From positions 1 to 64,000 of the forward strand of contig NZ_JAGETV010000009.1 in assembly GCF_017571465.1 (NCBI RefSeq): a stretch of 64,000 nt of DNA, given 5' to 3'. The first letter of the stretch is position 1. Each line of letters starts with the position of its first letter. The position numbers and the translations under genes were made by a program. The stretch comes from Thiomicrorhabdus marina (GTDB lineage Bacteria > Pseudomonadota > Gammaproteobacteria > Thiomicrospirales > Thiomicrospiraceae). Under the pieces are notes generated by a model, which saw nothing but the letters and a program-made list of their open reading frames with translations, searched no databases and was not told where the DNA came from. Below are positions 26,595 through 35,597 of this stretch, one piece after another.

Positions 26595-26819
26595 ATGATT
26601 GCTAAGGTTAAGAGAGCTCCCGAATTAAGAATGCAGATGAAGACACCATTTATTTTAATTGTCCACGGCAAACACCGACTCGTGTTTAAAACGGCACATC
26701 AAAATCGCGATTACCTGCAACAGATGGGAGATACACTGCTACGCCAAAAAGACAGTAATTTTCTCGACTACCAAATCATCACCGCTGATAACGTACGTCA
26801 AATCTTGACCAGTGCTTAG
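26595..26819 (+). CDS. Small uncharacterised protein, second of a paralogous pair
   Basis: Up to 74 residues. The segment FILIVHGKHRLVFK matches CILKVCGKHGLVFK of the protein at 14912, and H...YLQ...LL...F..YQI continues the similarity. The function is unknown. The start is uncertain: ATG 26595 has no ribosome-binding site, and ATG 26631 or 26637 would give a 60-62-residue protein closer to the conserved core. TACAAT at 26569-26574 may be a -10 box. Unlike its paralogue it has no sigma-54 site and no partner gene; a terminator follows directly. Confidence 0.6.
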   Translation: MIAKVKRAPELRMQMKTPFILIVHGKHRLVFKTAHQNRDYLQQMGDTLLRQKDSNFLDYQIITADNVRQILTSA

Positions 26820-26842
26820 GACAACACGAATAGCAGGCATAA

Positions 26843-26874
26843 AAAAACCCGCAAGACAAAACTAGCGGGTTTTT
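26843..26874. terminator. Bidirectional terminator
   Basis: Ten-base stem AAAAACCCGC / GCGGGTTTTT, T runs on both strands. It serves the small gene and the convergent TonB receptor operon. Confidence 0.85.
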
Positions 26875-26897
26875 ATGAATGAATAAATAGCTAGCCG

Positions 26898-29057
26898 TTA
26901 AAAATCGACACGCATATTCAATTTGATATTACGCCCTTGCGCCAAAATGTAACCCTTATAAGTATCTAGGAAATCAACATAAGCGCGATCAAACAGGTTC
27001 TCCACAGCAAAATTCAGATACACTTTTTCTCTACCTTGAGTGGCAATTTGCGCACTATAACGCAAATTCCATAGCGCATAACCTTTGGTTGAGGCCGTAC
27101 CGATAGGCATACTGTCAAACTGCGAGAAAGGCTCATATTGGCCGGCTGCATCCTTGCCTGCAACTAGCTTAGTTTCCAAAGCCAACTTCTGCTTACGTAA
27201 TGCTTGCCAGTCAGGTGCGAAATAGCTATTTTTCAATAACAGGTTATTGGCAGGAATCAAAGGCAGATCACGCGATTGGTTCTGATCTCGGCCTTGAATA
27301 ATTTCCATTGCCATACCCGTGGCAAACTGCTGATTCCAGCGGTGGTCAATATTAAACTCGAACCCGCGAATCACGGCATCGGTCTGCTGTGCTTTCATCA
27401 CCTGTAGCGTCGCACCGCTCTCTTCGGACGTCGTAGTTACATAGCTACCGTCTGGGTTAACTTCATTTTCCAGATAGATATAGTTATCAACCATATTTTG
27501 ATAAACCGTTGCTACCATCTGCGTTTGACCGTTATCCCAACGTAATGACAGGTCTGTATTCAAAGCGGTTTCAGCTTCTAAATCCGGGTTACCGATTTGA
27601 TAGGCTTGCACGCCGCCATGCTCACCGCCGGCATAGAGTTCAAAAATGCTCGGCGCACGAAAGCCACGTGCAATATTCCCTGCCAAACTCCAATCGTCAT
27701 TCAAACGATAAGTTGCCCCAAGAGATCCTGACCAAACAGCAAAATCACGTTCGTTATTGCTTTCATCGAAAATCCCTTCGTCAATGAAGTGTTCGTTACT
27801 GTCATTTGCCGGCGCATAAACATCATGCCAATCGTAACGCGCTCCAAACTGCACCAGCCAACGGTCGTAATCCGCTTCTTCAAATAGATACACTGCTTTT
27901 TTATCGACATCGGCACTTGGCGTTAAGTGACCACTTAATAAACGCTGTTCTTTTTGCGAAACCTCAATACCGATTTCCCCTTCAAAATCGCCGATTTTTG
28001 GGTGTTCAGCAGCTAGCTTCCAATCATGACGCTCAACTTGTAGATCCAGATAATGCTCAGTGCCCTTATCCTCCTCCATGTTTTCATATGGCAAATCATG
28101 CGAAGCTTCGCGAGTATTTTTAGTAAAACTCCACGACGGTTTAATAACCCAATCGCCTTGGAAAACTTCCGCCGCTAATTGCGTTTCCTGATTTTCTAAC
28201 ATCTGCCCAGCCGCAACCGCTTCAAAAGAATCGCCGCCTTCGTAATGAATCCCTAGATAGTTCTGCTTGGCGTGCCAAACACTATGACGGAGCGTCACTT
28301 GCCCCCAATCTTCTTGATAACCTAAGCCGATATTAGCCGCACGATTCTGAAAGTTCGTATAAGGCACTTCACCGACAAACAGCGGACGACTGTCCGCAGG
28401 CGCTCCCGGAACCGGATTGTTCGCCGTATCGGCATTCGGCACTTGATAGTTATCACCCTTACGAATCGACGCTCCGACTGTTATTGCAAACTTATCGGAA
28501 CCGGCGCCCATTTTCACGCCTTGGTGAATTTCGCTGTTATTGCTGTTGTATTCAATGGTCGCCGAACCTCTAGCTTCTTGGCCGAAAGGCATCTCCGGCG
28601 CTAATACATTCACCACACCGCCAAGCGCTTCCGAACCGTACAACACACTTTGCGGGCCTCTAACCACTTCGATTCGCTCTGCCAGATATGGATCAACATT
28701 CGGTAAGTGACGCGTTCCGTAAGCTTGATAATCAGTACTGGCACCATTCGATAAGACCTTGACGCGCTCGCCGGTCATACCGCGAATCACCGGTTTACCG
28801 GACTGTGCGCCAGCCGATAAATTATTCACACCCGGCGTGTTTGCTAACATTTCGCCTAAGGAACCACTTTCCAGCTCGGCTTTCTCATCGCCATTCAAAC
28901 TATCAATTTGTGACGGCACCACAAAGGCTTCGTGTTCGTGAATCGGCGAAGCCGAAATCGTAATATTTTTAAGAGTCGTCGCATCTTCTGCATAGACAGC
29001 AGGAACGAATGAACCGCTTGCAATCGCCAATGCCAGCGTTAATTTATTTAATCGCAT
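26898..29057 (-). CDS. TonB-dependent outer-membrane receptor (ZnuD-like)
   Basis: A 719-residue beta-barrel receptor. The signal peptide ends at VYA23; a TonB-box-like segment (LKNITISAS) follows, then a plug domain (about 45-155: PVIRGMTGERVKVL, RIEVVRGPQSVLYG) and a 22-strand-type barrel ending in Phe719. The plug motif and layout resemble the zinc receptor ZnuD more than siderophore receptors, and HEHE near the mature N-terminus could bind metal; the substrate is still inference. It is the last gene of a minus-strand run from fetA. Confidence 0.85.
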   Translation of the reverse strand: MRLNKLTLALAIASGSFVPAVYAEDATTLKNITISASPIHEHEAFVVPSQIDSLNGDEKAELESGSLGEMLANTPGVNNLSAGAQSGKPVIRGMTGERVKVLSNGASTDYQAYGTRHLPNVDPYLAERIEVVRGPQSVLYGSEALGGVVNVLAPEMPFGQEARGSATIEYNSNNSEIHQGVKMGAGSDKFAITVGASIRKGDNYQVPNADTANNPVPGAPADSRPLFVGEVPYTNFQNRAANIGLGYQEDWGQVTLRHSVWHAKQNYLGIHYEGGDSFEAVAAGQMLENQETQLAAEVFQGDWVIKPSWSFTKNTREASHDLPYENMEEDKGTEHYLDLQVERHDWKLAAEHPKIGDFEGEIGIEVSQKEQRLLSGHLTPSADVDKKAVYLFEEADYDRWLVQFGARYDWHDVYAPANDSNEHFIDEGIFDESNNERDFAVWSGSLGATYRLNDDWSLAGNIARGFRAPSIFELYAGGEHGGVQAYQIGNPDLEAETALNTDLSLRWDNGQTQMVATVYQNMVDNYIYLENEVNPDGSYVTTTSEESGATLQVMKAQQTDAVIRGFEFNIDHRWNQQFATGMAMEIIQGRDQNQSRDLPLIPANNLLLKNSYFAPDWQALRKQKLALETKLVAGKDAAGQYEPFSQFDSMPIGTASTKGYALWNLRYSAQIATQGREKVYLNFAVENLFDRAYVDFLDTYKGYILAQGRNIKLNMRVDF

Positions 29058-29143
29058 TATTTCTGTTTCCCAAAAAATAAACCTTTCACAAACCCTAGGG
29101 CTTACGAAACAGTCAAAAAATGTTAAATCTGGTTAATTAATTT

Positions 29144-29506
29144 TCAGACAGAAAAGAATGGCGGCGCACGACTTTGAAAAGCAGAATAGAATGCAGGCGG
29201 AGGAGTGAAACGATATACCGGCAGTTGATAAATCGGCGGTTGAAATTTAGGCAGTTGAACAACAAACGGTGATGCATCAATGCGCGGGTCAGCGGCTTTC
29301 TCAACCGCATCACACAACTGAGTATGCTCATGAAAAGGGTGTACGCTTGAGTGCAAAACCGAAATGGTCTGCGCCACCAAAAACAGCGTCAATACAGCAA
29401 GCCAAGACACATAATTTAAACGCAAATTACCGACTCGGCGCTGCTGTAGCCAGTGCGCTAAGCTCAACAAATTCTGATTGTCGGCGATATGTGTCGGCTG
29501 TTTCAT
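29144..29506 (-). CDS. Small His/Cys-containing membrane protein (DUF2946-like)
   Basis: A 120-residue protein with one hydrophobic segment (about 33-52) followed by an outside-facing HSSVHPFHEHTQLC motif rich in His plus one Cys, then a proline-rich tail ending RAPPFFSV. This layout resembles DUF2946-type proteins found beside copper or zinc genes; the assignment is tentative. It starts 12 bases after the fusion gene stop with no clear ribosome-binding site, which suggests translational coupling, and lies 86 bases before the TonB receptor gene. A metal-binding or delivery role is inferred from motif and neighbours. Confidence 0.55.
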   Translation of the reverse strand: MKQPTHIADNQNLLSLAHWLQQRRVGNLRLNYVSWLAVLTLFLVAQTISVLHSSVHPFHEHTQLCDAVEKAADPRIDASPFVVQLPKFQPPIYQLPVYRFTPPPAFYSAFQSRAPPFFSV

Positions 29507-29518
29507 AAATTCAAATTA

Positions 29519-30802
29519 TCATTTGTGTTCAGTTATTTTATACAAGTCGTCAAATAGCTCAGCAATTTTTTCACGATGGTGTGCTTCCATCCAATCAGTA
29601 CCGCCAAATAAGGCGTAGCGAATCTGGCCTTGAGCGTCGATTAAATAACTGCTTGGATAGGCGAAAACCTGCCAATCCTTAACCGCTTGCCCTTGCGGGT
29701 CAAGTAGTATCGGGAAATTCAAAGTGAAGGTCTTCTCAAATTCGGCAATCGCTTCTTTCGACTCCCCCAAATTAACCGCCAGTATTTCAAACAGCTTGCC
29801 ATCCAAACTCTGTTTCAACATCGCCATCGACGGCATTTCATGCACGCACGGCGGACACCAGCTGGCCCAAAAATTAACCAACACCACTTTACCCTGCATA
29901 GCCTGTAAATTAACCGAGTGGCCTTCGGTATCGAATAATTGCAACGGCAGTTTCTGCTTGCCTTGATAAGGTTTTAACTGCAACGAACGGGTCTGTTGCG
30001 ATTGCGCTGTGTCGCTCGAATGACTGAGTCGTCTTGACTGCTGCAGATATGGCACTTGCCAACGCATCGCTTCAATTAAATAGTCGGCAAACTGTTTGGA
30101 GATTTGCTTCTCGACCGGCATCGCATCAGGGCGAAAATAAAAACGGTCGCGAACTTCCGGAATCAGCTGCACAAAGACATCACTGCCTTGTTTCTCTAGC
30201 GCGCTTTGCAATTCCGGCAAACGCCAACGGAGCGAAGTCAATTCCCCTTGCACAATGGAAATCGGCAGATTGGCATTTTCCACCTGCGGCCAAAATTCAG
30301 CTTTTTTACCCGGTTCAGGCGTATTCAAATAAAGGTTGGGGTTAAGTAGCAACATTCCCATAAAACGGATTGGCTGCTCTAATTGCATCTTTTCGGCCGC
30401 TTTTAATGCCAAAATCCCGGCTTTATTCGGCGCAATCAACCAAATAGGTAAATCGACATGAGCCATGTCAGCGATTAGCGTCGTAATCCACTGTACCGAG
30501 ATCTGTTCAAAAGCACTGACTGTCGGCGCAAGAAACAGCGCCTCATAAGGGTTGAGTAGCGTCACTTCGATGCCCCTTTCGGCAAACTGTTGTGCTAGCT
30601 CTCGCTCCTCTGCTAATAACCCATTTTCCGAAGGAAGCCATAACACTTGTGCATACGCTTTTCCTTCCGGCACGGCGGTGTAGACAGGAATTTCCATTTC
30701 ACCGACTTCAAGCACCGATTCCTGCCATTGCACAGCCTGAGCCTGGGTAGTCGTAAGCAGGAAAATAAAGCCTAAAAACACTCTAGAGAATAATCGTTGC
30801 AT
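29519..30802 (-). CDS. Exported fusion: alpha/beta-hydrolase-like domain plus TlpA/ResA thioredoxin
   Basis: A 427-residue protein with a signal peptide (to about AQA23). Residues 40-250 look like an alpha/beta-hydrolase fold (strands YAQVLWLP, PIWLIAPNKAG), but the nucleophile elbow reads IAPNKAG instead of GxSxG, so it is probably not an active esterase. Residues 280-425 are a TlpA/ResA-like thioredoxin with WCPPC at 315-319 and the cis-proline in AYPSSYLID. It abuts fetB directly. A periplasmic disulfide-reducing or metallochaperone-maturing role is plausible. I know no characterised protein with this fusion. Confidence 0.8.
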   Translation of the reverse strand: MQRLFSRVFLGFIFLLTTTQAQAVQWQESVLEVGEMEIPVYTAVPEGKAYAQVLWLPSENGLLAEERELAQQFAERGIEVTLLNPYEALFLAPTVSAFEQISVQWITTLIADMAHVDLPIWLIAPNKAGILALKAAEKMQLEQPIRFMGMLLLNPNLYLNTPEPGKKAEFWPQVENANLPISIVQGELTSLRWRLPELQSALEKQGSDVFVQLIPEVRDRFYFRPDAMPVEKQISKQFADYLIEAMRWQVPYLQQSRRLSHSSDTAQSQQTRSLQLKPYQGKQKLPLQLFDTEGHSVNLQAMQGKVVLVNFWASWCPPCVHEMPSMAMLKQSLDGKLFEILAVNLGESKEAIAEFEKTFTLNFPILLDPQGQAVKDWQVFAYPSSYLIDAQGQIRYALFGGTDWMEAHHREKIAELFDDLYKITEHK

Positions 30803-31612
30803 CTATTTTTTCGCCTTAACCAAGACATCAAGGTGTAGTCGTTGACGCTCATCAAACAATTTTCGTGAAGCGAGCTCCACGGCAATCAGAGTACCGGCTG
30901 CTGTCGAAGTCGCTATCAATAACATAATCATAATCTGGTATTTAACCGCTTCCAGAGGGTCAGCACCGGCTAAAATTTGCCCCGTCATCATCCCTGGTAA
31001 GGAAATAATTCCCGCTGCCACCAGCATATTAATCACCGGAATCATTGCCGCATGCAGACTTTGTTGTTTAATGAATTTCATCGACTCTTTAGCCGTATAA
31101 CCCAGTGCCAACTGCGCTTCAATTTTACTTTTCAACTGGCGAGCATTACGTGTCAGATTATCCAAACCGACACCAATCGCGGTCATACTATTGCCAAGCA
31201 ACATACCCAAAAGCGGAATTGCATACTGTGGTTGATACCAAGGTTCCGGTTTAACCACAAGAGTCAAAACTAACACCAACAGAACCAAGGCAGTCATGGA
31301 AAGTGATAGCAGACCAATTAAGACACTACGGTATTTTTGGAAACGATACTGTTGTCGTTTAGCGATTTCATAACCGGCAGCCAACAGCATAATCAAGCCA
31401 ACCAACGTCACCCAAATTGCGCTATCAGCATTAAAAACCCAGCTCAGCCAGATTCCCATAAATGACAATTGCACGACAGTACGGATATTCGCCCAGTAAT
31501 ATTGACGCACGTGACTGAAACCCTGCAACCACAAAACGGCACCCATTAAAATTACCAAAACCGACAGCATCGCCAAGTCCCAGTAACTAATTAAAATCAT
31601 TTCCGTCTGCAT
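30803..31612 (-). CDS. fetB: FetB-type ABC exporter permease (UPF0014)
   Basis: A 269-residue inner-membrane protein with about seven hydrophobic segments. ISLPGMMTGQILAGADP is the family signature, and NSMTAIGVGLDNL is also typical. With FetA it forms an ABC exporter that in E. coli helps iron homeostasis under oxidative stress. Two bases separate it from fetA, and its stop abuts the next gene, so the run is tightly coupled. The ATG lies close to the fetA stop. Confidence 0.9.
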   Translation of the reverse strand: MQTEMILISYWDLAMLSVLVILMGAVLWLQGFSHVRQYYWANIRTVVQLSFMGIWLSWVFNADSAIWVTLVGLIMLLAAGYEIAKRQQYRFQKYRSVLIGLLSLSMTALVLLVLVLTLVVKPEPWYQPQYAIPLLGMLLGNSMTAIGVGLDNLTRNARQLKSKIEAQLALGYTAKESMKFIKQQSLHAAMIPVINMLVAAGIISLPGMMTGQILAGADPLEAVKYQIMIMLLIATSTAAGTLIAVELASRKLFDERQRLHLDVLVKAKK

Positions 31613-31614
31613 GC

Positions 31615-32223
31615 CTAGCTCTCCGTCGCGTAGAGTTCTTCAATCGAGCAGCAGTACGTCGGACATGCAAGGCGCTCGCGTTGCGCTTGATCATGACTGA
31701 TCCAGATTGCTGCAGCTTGGTTTTGTTGCAGATAATCTTGCAAAAGCGCTTCAACTTTTAAGGTACTTGTCGGGTCAAGATTGGCACTAGTTTCATCCAG
31801 TAACAAAACTTTTGGCTGAAATTGTAACCCTCGTAATAATGCCAAACGCTGTTTCTCACCACTAGAAAGTTGATCAACATGTTGCTGCAAAATACTATGC
31901 TGTAATCCGACCTTTGCTAAATCGTTCTCGGTTGGCACTTGTTCAAAATGTTCTGCAACCGTATCCAGCCACCACGCTGTTTCCGCCGGGAAATACATCA
32001 CTTGCCGCCGCCATTGCGGCGCACTGATGCTGTACATATCCTGCTGCTGTAAAGAGACCGAACCTTGATGCTCAATCAAATCCGCAACCGCTTTTAACAA
32101 ACGCGATTTACCGCTCCCGGAAGGCCCATACAAAAGCCAAAGCTGCTCGGCCTCTATCTGCCAAGAAACCGGTTTAGACATGCCTTTAGCCTGTAGATTC
32201 GTTATCTGTAATAAAGCAGACAT
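31615..32223 (-). CDS. fetA: FetA-type ABC exporter ATPase
   Basis: A 202-residue ATP-binding subunit. Walker A is GPSGSGKS (33-40), the signature LSSGEKQRLALLRG and Walker B VLLLDE, with the switch His in WISHD. Short length and pairing with a UPF0014 permease identify it as FetA/YbbL-like. ATG 32223 is chosen over TTG 32229; AGGA is eight bases ahead. It is the first gene of the five-gene minus-strand run fetA-fetB-fusion-small membrane protein-TonB receptor. Confidence 0.88.
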   Translation of the reverse strand: MSALLQITNLQAKGMSKPVSWQIEAEQLWLLYGPSGSGKSRLLKAVADLIEHQGSVSLQQQDMYSISAPQWRRQVMYFPAETAWWLDTVAEHFEQVPTENDLAKVGLQHSILQQHVDQLSSGEKQRLALLRGLQFQPKVLLLDETSANLDPTSTLKVEALLQDYLQQNQAAAIWISHDQAQRERLACPTYCCSIEELYATES

Positions 32224-32345
32224 CTGCAATTCCTGTTTATGTAATGGGCTTAGAACAAACTGAAGTTTTGCTAATCAAGGCATTTGAAGCCGCAGTTAAA
32301 ATCCAAAAGCTTTTGAGGTTTTGACAATCGCGGCACTCAGAGCGA

Positions 32346-32365
32346 CGTTTAGTTTCATCTAAACG
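32346..32365. promoter_or_regulatory. Palindrome upstream of fetA
   Basis: CGTTTAG-TTTCAT-CTAAACG, perfect seven-base arms, between uvrD and fetA. There is no T run on either side, so it is not an obvious terminator. It could be an operator for the metal operon or the uvrD 3' structure; it does not match the Fur box. Confidence 0.3.
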
Positions 32366-32406
32366 AGCGATTGAGTAACAAAGAGTGTCGAAATCATCAA
32401 AAACTT

Positions 32407-34665
32407 TTAACGACGTTCTAAGCGGGCATATGCCATAACTAACCATTTGGAACCGAATTCAGTAAAGTTCACTTGAATTCGCGCATGTTCACCGCTGCCT
32501 TCGTAGTTGAGAACAATGCCGTCACCAAACTTGGCATGACTAACGCGATCACCGACGGCATAACCGGTTTCATTAACCTTAGAACTACTGCTAAAACCAG
32601 AATCACGTCCCATCTGCGAAGTTTGTTGTACCTTTCCGCTCAAACGAACTTCATGCAGACATTCCGACGGAATCTCCTTAATAAAGCGTGACATCATCGG
32701 AAAAAACTCTGAACCATGCAATCGACGGCGTTGTGCATGGGTAATGATTAACTGCTTTTCGGCACGAGTGATGCCAACGTAAGCCAAACGACGTTCTTCT
32801 TCAAGACGCGCTCGGTCTTCTTGCGATTGTTGTGACGGGAACAGCCCTTCTTCAACCCCAACCATAAACACCAGCGGGAATTCCAAACCTTTAGCCGAAT
32901 GTAAGGTCATTAGCTGCACACAAGATTCCCAAGCGTCTGCCTGCTGTTCACCGGCTTCCAATGCGGACTGCGCAAGGAAAGCTTCCAAAGTATTTTCTTC
33001 CGGTTGCTCAAGATTAATGGTGCCGTCATATTGCGCTGCCTTGTCGTCAGCTTCCATGACCGATTGCTCGGAGCTAATGCCATTGGCTTGTTGCTGCTTA
33101 GCGCGATTATCAAACTGCGCCGCGGCACTAATCAATTCATCCAAGTTTTCCAGACGACCTTGTCCCTGCTCGGACTTATCTTTTTCAAAATGCTGCTGCA
33201 AGCCGGACAGTGAAATGGTTTTGACCAACTGCTGTTCCAAGTCCTGTTCATGCAAGGCATCGGTTAAATTTTCAATTAAATCGACAAAGCCTTGTACCGA
33301 GGTTTTAGCACGCGCTTTAAGTGAATTATCCAGCAACGACTGGCTCGCTTTCCACAAAGAAATTTGCTGATCGCGTGCGACCACACGAATCGCATCGGCG
33401 GTTTTCTGACCAATGCCACGCGGCGGATGGTTATAAACACGTTCAAAGGCAGCATCGTCATCGCGATTAACCACTAAACGCAAATACGCCAACACATCTT
33501 TTACCTCGGCGCGGTCATAGAATCGCAAGCCACCATAAACGCGATACGGAATCTGCGCTTGCATCAACGCCTGTTCAATCATTCGCGATTGCGCATTAGA
33601 ACGGTATAACACCGCCACTTCATCGCGTTTACCGCCGTGCTCAACCCACTTTTCAATCTGCGCGGTCACATAACGCGCTTCGTCAAATTCATTAAACGCC
33701 TCATATAAAAGAATCGGATCGCCTTCATCGCCGGCGCTCCACAACTGTTTACCCATGCGCGTGTCGTTATTGGCAATCAAGGTATTGGCTGCTTTCAAAA
33801 TCGTTCCGGTTGAGCGGTAATTCTGCTCCAGACGAACCATTTGGGTATTGGCAAAATCTTGATCAAATTGACGGATATTTTCGACCTTCGCACCGCGCCA
33901 ACCATAAATCGACTGATCATCGTCACCAACCACAAAAAGCTTACCGCTGGCGCCAGCTAAAACTCTTAACCAAGCGTATTGCAAACTATTAGTATCTTGG
34001 AATTCGTCCACCAAAATATGACGATAGCGCGCTTGATAATGCGCCAAGATATGCGGCTTTTTCAGCCACAATTCATGTGCGCGCAGTAACAGTTCGGCAA
34101 AATCAACCAGCCCCCCGCGCTGACAAACTTCTTCATAGGCTTTATAGATTTCCACCAACTTAGCAACATAAGGATTGTGGCCGATGTCAATATGATGCGG
34201 ACGACGACCTTCTTCTTTTTCACCGTTAATAAAGGACTGTACCTGCTTAACCGGCCATTGATTTTCGTCTAGCTCCATCGATTTTAATAAACGCTTAACG
34301 ACGCGTTTCTGGTCATCAGCATCGAGAATTTGGAAACTATTCGGCAAGTCGGCATCCAGATGGTGTTGGCGCAAAATACGATAAGCGATACCGTGAAAAG
34401 TCCCCATGGTCAAGCCGTTTGCTTGATGGCCGATCAAATTCTCGATACGGCCGCGCATCTCATTAGCCGCTTTATTAGTAAAAGTCACCGCTAACACATT
34501 ATAAGAAGAGTACCCCATCACTTCGGTCAGCCAAGCAATGCGGTGTACCAAAACGCGTGTTTTACCACTGCCGGCGCCTGCGAGAATTAAGCCGTGACTT
34601 TCATCCAAAGTCACCGCTTGCCGTTGCGCGTCATTCAAATCGTCTAATATATGTGAGATATCCAT
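32407..34665 (-). CDS. uvrD: DNA helicase II (UvrD)
   Basis: Superfamily 1A 3'-5' helicase for nucleotide excision and mismatch repair. From ATG 34665 it has 752 residues. The N-terminus MDISHILDDLNDAQRQAV matches UvrD. Walker A is AGAGSGKT (29-36), motif II VDEFQDTN, motif III GDDDQSIYGWRGA, and motif VI YVGITRAEKQL. The C-terminal YAVGDRVSHAKFGDG to GSKWLVMAYARLE is the Tudor-like RNA-polymerase-binding tail. AAGGG five bases ahead of the ATG overrules the upstream in-frame start. No SOS box was found in its upstream region. Confidence 0.96.
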   Translation of the reverse strand: MDISHILDDLNDAQRQAVTLDESHGLILAGAGSGKTRVLVHRIAWLTEVMGYSSYNVLAVTFTNKAANEMRGRIENLIGHQANGLTMGTFHGIAYRILRQHHLDADLPNSFQILDADDQKRVVKRLLKSMELDENQWPVKQVQSFINGEKEEGRRPHHIDIGHNPYVAKLVEIYKAYEEVCQRGGLVDFAELLLRAHELWLKKPHILAHYQARYRHILVDEFQDTNSLQYAWLRVLAGASGKLFVVGDDDQSIYGWRGAKVENIRQFDQDFANTQMVRLEQNYRSTGTILKAANTLIANNDTRMGKQLWSAGDEGDPILLYEAFNEFDEARYVTAQIEKWVEHGGKRDEVAVLYRSNAQSRMIEQALMQAQIPYRVYGGLRFYDRAEVKDVLAYLRLVVNRDDDAAFERVYNHPPRGIGQKTADAIRVVARDQQISLWKASQSLLDNSLKARAKTSVQGFVDLIENLTDALHEQDLEQQLVKTISLSGLQQHFEKDKSEQGQGRLENLDELISAAAQFDNRAKQQQANGISSEQSVMEADDKAAQYDGTINLEQPEENTLEAFLAQSALEAGEQQADAWESCVQLMTLHSAKGLEFPLVFMVGVEEGLFPSQQSQEDRARLEEERRLAYVGITRAEKQLIITHAQRRRLHGSEFFPMMSRFIKEIPSECLHEVRLSGKVQQTSQMGRDSGFSSSSKVNETGYAVGDRVSHAKFGDGIVLNYEGSGEHARIQVNFTEFGSKWLVMAYARLERR

Positions 34666-35149
34666 GAAACCCTTGATCCGTATAAAGTTGATTACGCTTA
34701 TCACAAACAATACCGTGATTTGGCATTTTACCGAGCGCGCTTAATTTTTGTTACCAAAATCAACTTGGACTAAAAATAATAGAGCATATCCTACGCTAAT
34801 TTAATTTTTTTTGCTGGGCTCAGGCGTTATCAAAAACCAGTAAAGCGGCTTAGGAAGCCGCGGACTTTATTATCAAAGGAAGTCAAATCTGCGTTATGTT
34901 GAGCGAAAACAGGCCTTTATTACAGGCAATAAAAAATAAACAGATGTACTTGCTATTTAAAACAAATTAATGTAATAATTAACGGATTCAAAAAATCAAT
35001 TGATTCAAAAACCCCAAAAACATTCGTTTTTGAATCCGAAATAGTCAATTCAGACAAAAGCTCCGCATTACTTTTCCCCAATCCAACAAAAACATAATTT
35101 GTGGGTCAGGTGTACTTGCGCAAGGAGCTCCATAAGAGAAGGAGAAATC
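34666..35149. other. Intergenic region between uvrD and trxA
   Basis: About 480 bases, A/T-rich. It holds the divergent promoters of uvrD and trxA, although I see no strong consensus boxes. It also holds a tight hairpin GCGGCTT-AGG-AAGCCGC (34845-34861) without a T run, and the long inverted repeat at 34983-35038. A 24-codon frame from ATG 34896 has no usable ribosome-binding site. No tRNA or protein gene is seen. Confidence 0.5.
34983..35038. repeat. Perfect 12-base inverted repeat with a third, direct copy
   Basis: CGGATTCAAAAA (34983-34994) and TTTTTGAATCCG (35027-35038) are perfectly complementary. Between them GATTCAAAAA recurs in direct orientation at 35002-35011. Upstream of trxA by about 110 bases, it could be a regulator-binding array or a hairpin in a long leader. 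Confidence 0.6.
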
Positions 35150-35464
35150 ATGATTTCAACAAGCGACGCGAATTTTGAAGCGGAAGTGCTACAGTCAGAC
35201 GTACCGGTATTGGTAGACTTTTGGGCCGAGTGGTGTGGTCCTTGTAAAATGATTGCACCGATCCTAGACGAAATTGCAGCTGAATTCGACGGCCGTGTTA
35301 AGGTTGCGAAACTAAACATTGATGAAAACCCAACGACTCCACCTAAATACGGTGTTCGTGGTATCCCAACGCTAATGCTTTTCAAAGGCGGCGAAGTGGA
35401 TGCAACTCAAGTTGGTGCACTTTCTAAGTCCCAATTGGTTAGCTTCTTAAACGATAACCTTTAA
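35150..35464 (+). CDS. trxA: Thioredoxin 1
   Basis: A 104-residue cytoplasmic dithiol reductase. Active site WCGPC at 28-32; the cis-proline is in [15 protein letters not shown] 35150 has AAGGAG seven bases ahead, so the in-frame TTG at 35099 is rejected. It precedes rho as in E. coli. A hairpin (CTTCTGG/CCAGAAG, 35476-35504) lies between them without a following T run. Confidence 0.96.
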   Translation: MISTSDANFEAEVLQSDVPVLVDFWAEWCGPCKMIAPILDEIAAEFDGRVKVAKLNIDENPTTPPKYGVRGIPTLMLFKGGEVDATQVGALSKSQLVSFLNDNL

Positions 35465-35597
35465 TTTTTTTCCGTCTTCTGGGCATACTAAATGTGTCCA
35501 GAAGTGAATTTCCTCTCACTTACTCTTCTATTTATATCAACTTCAGCTACGGCTGCTCCTCACAGCTAATGCACTTAACTCAATCGAAAATAGACCT

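Noticed and set aside
32237-32446. Minus-strand 69-codon frame between uvrD and fetA
   Set aside because: It begins inside the uvrD 3' end in another frame, has no ribosome-binding site, and no family is recognisable; uvrD and fetA are complete without it.
34896-34970. 24-codon frame upstream of trxA
   Set aside because: The nearest ribosome-binding-like sequence is too far away and nothing downstream supports it.
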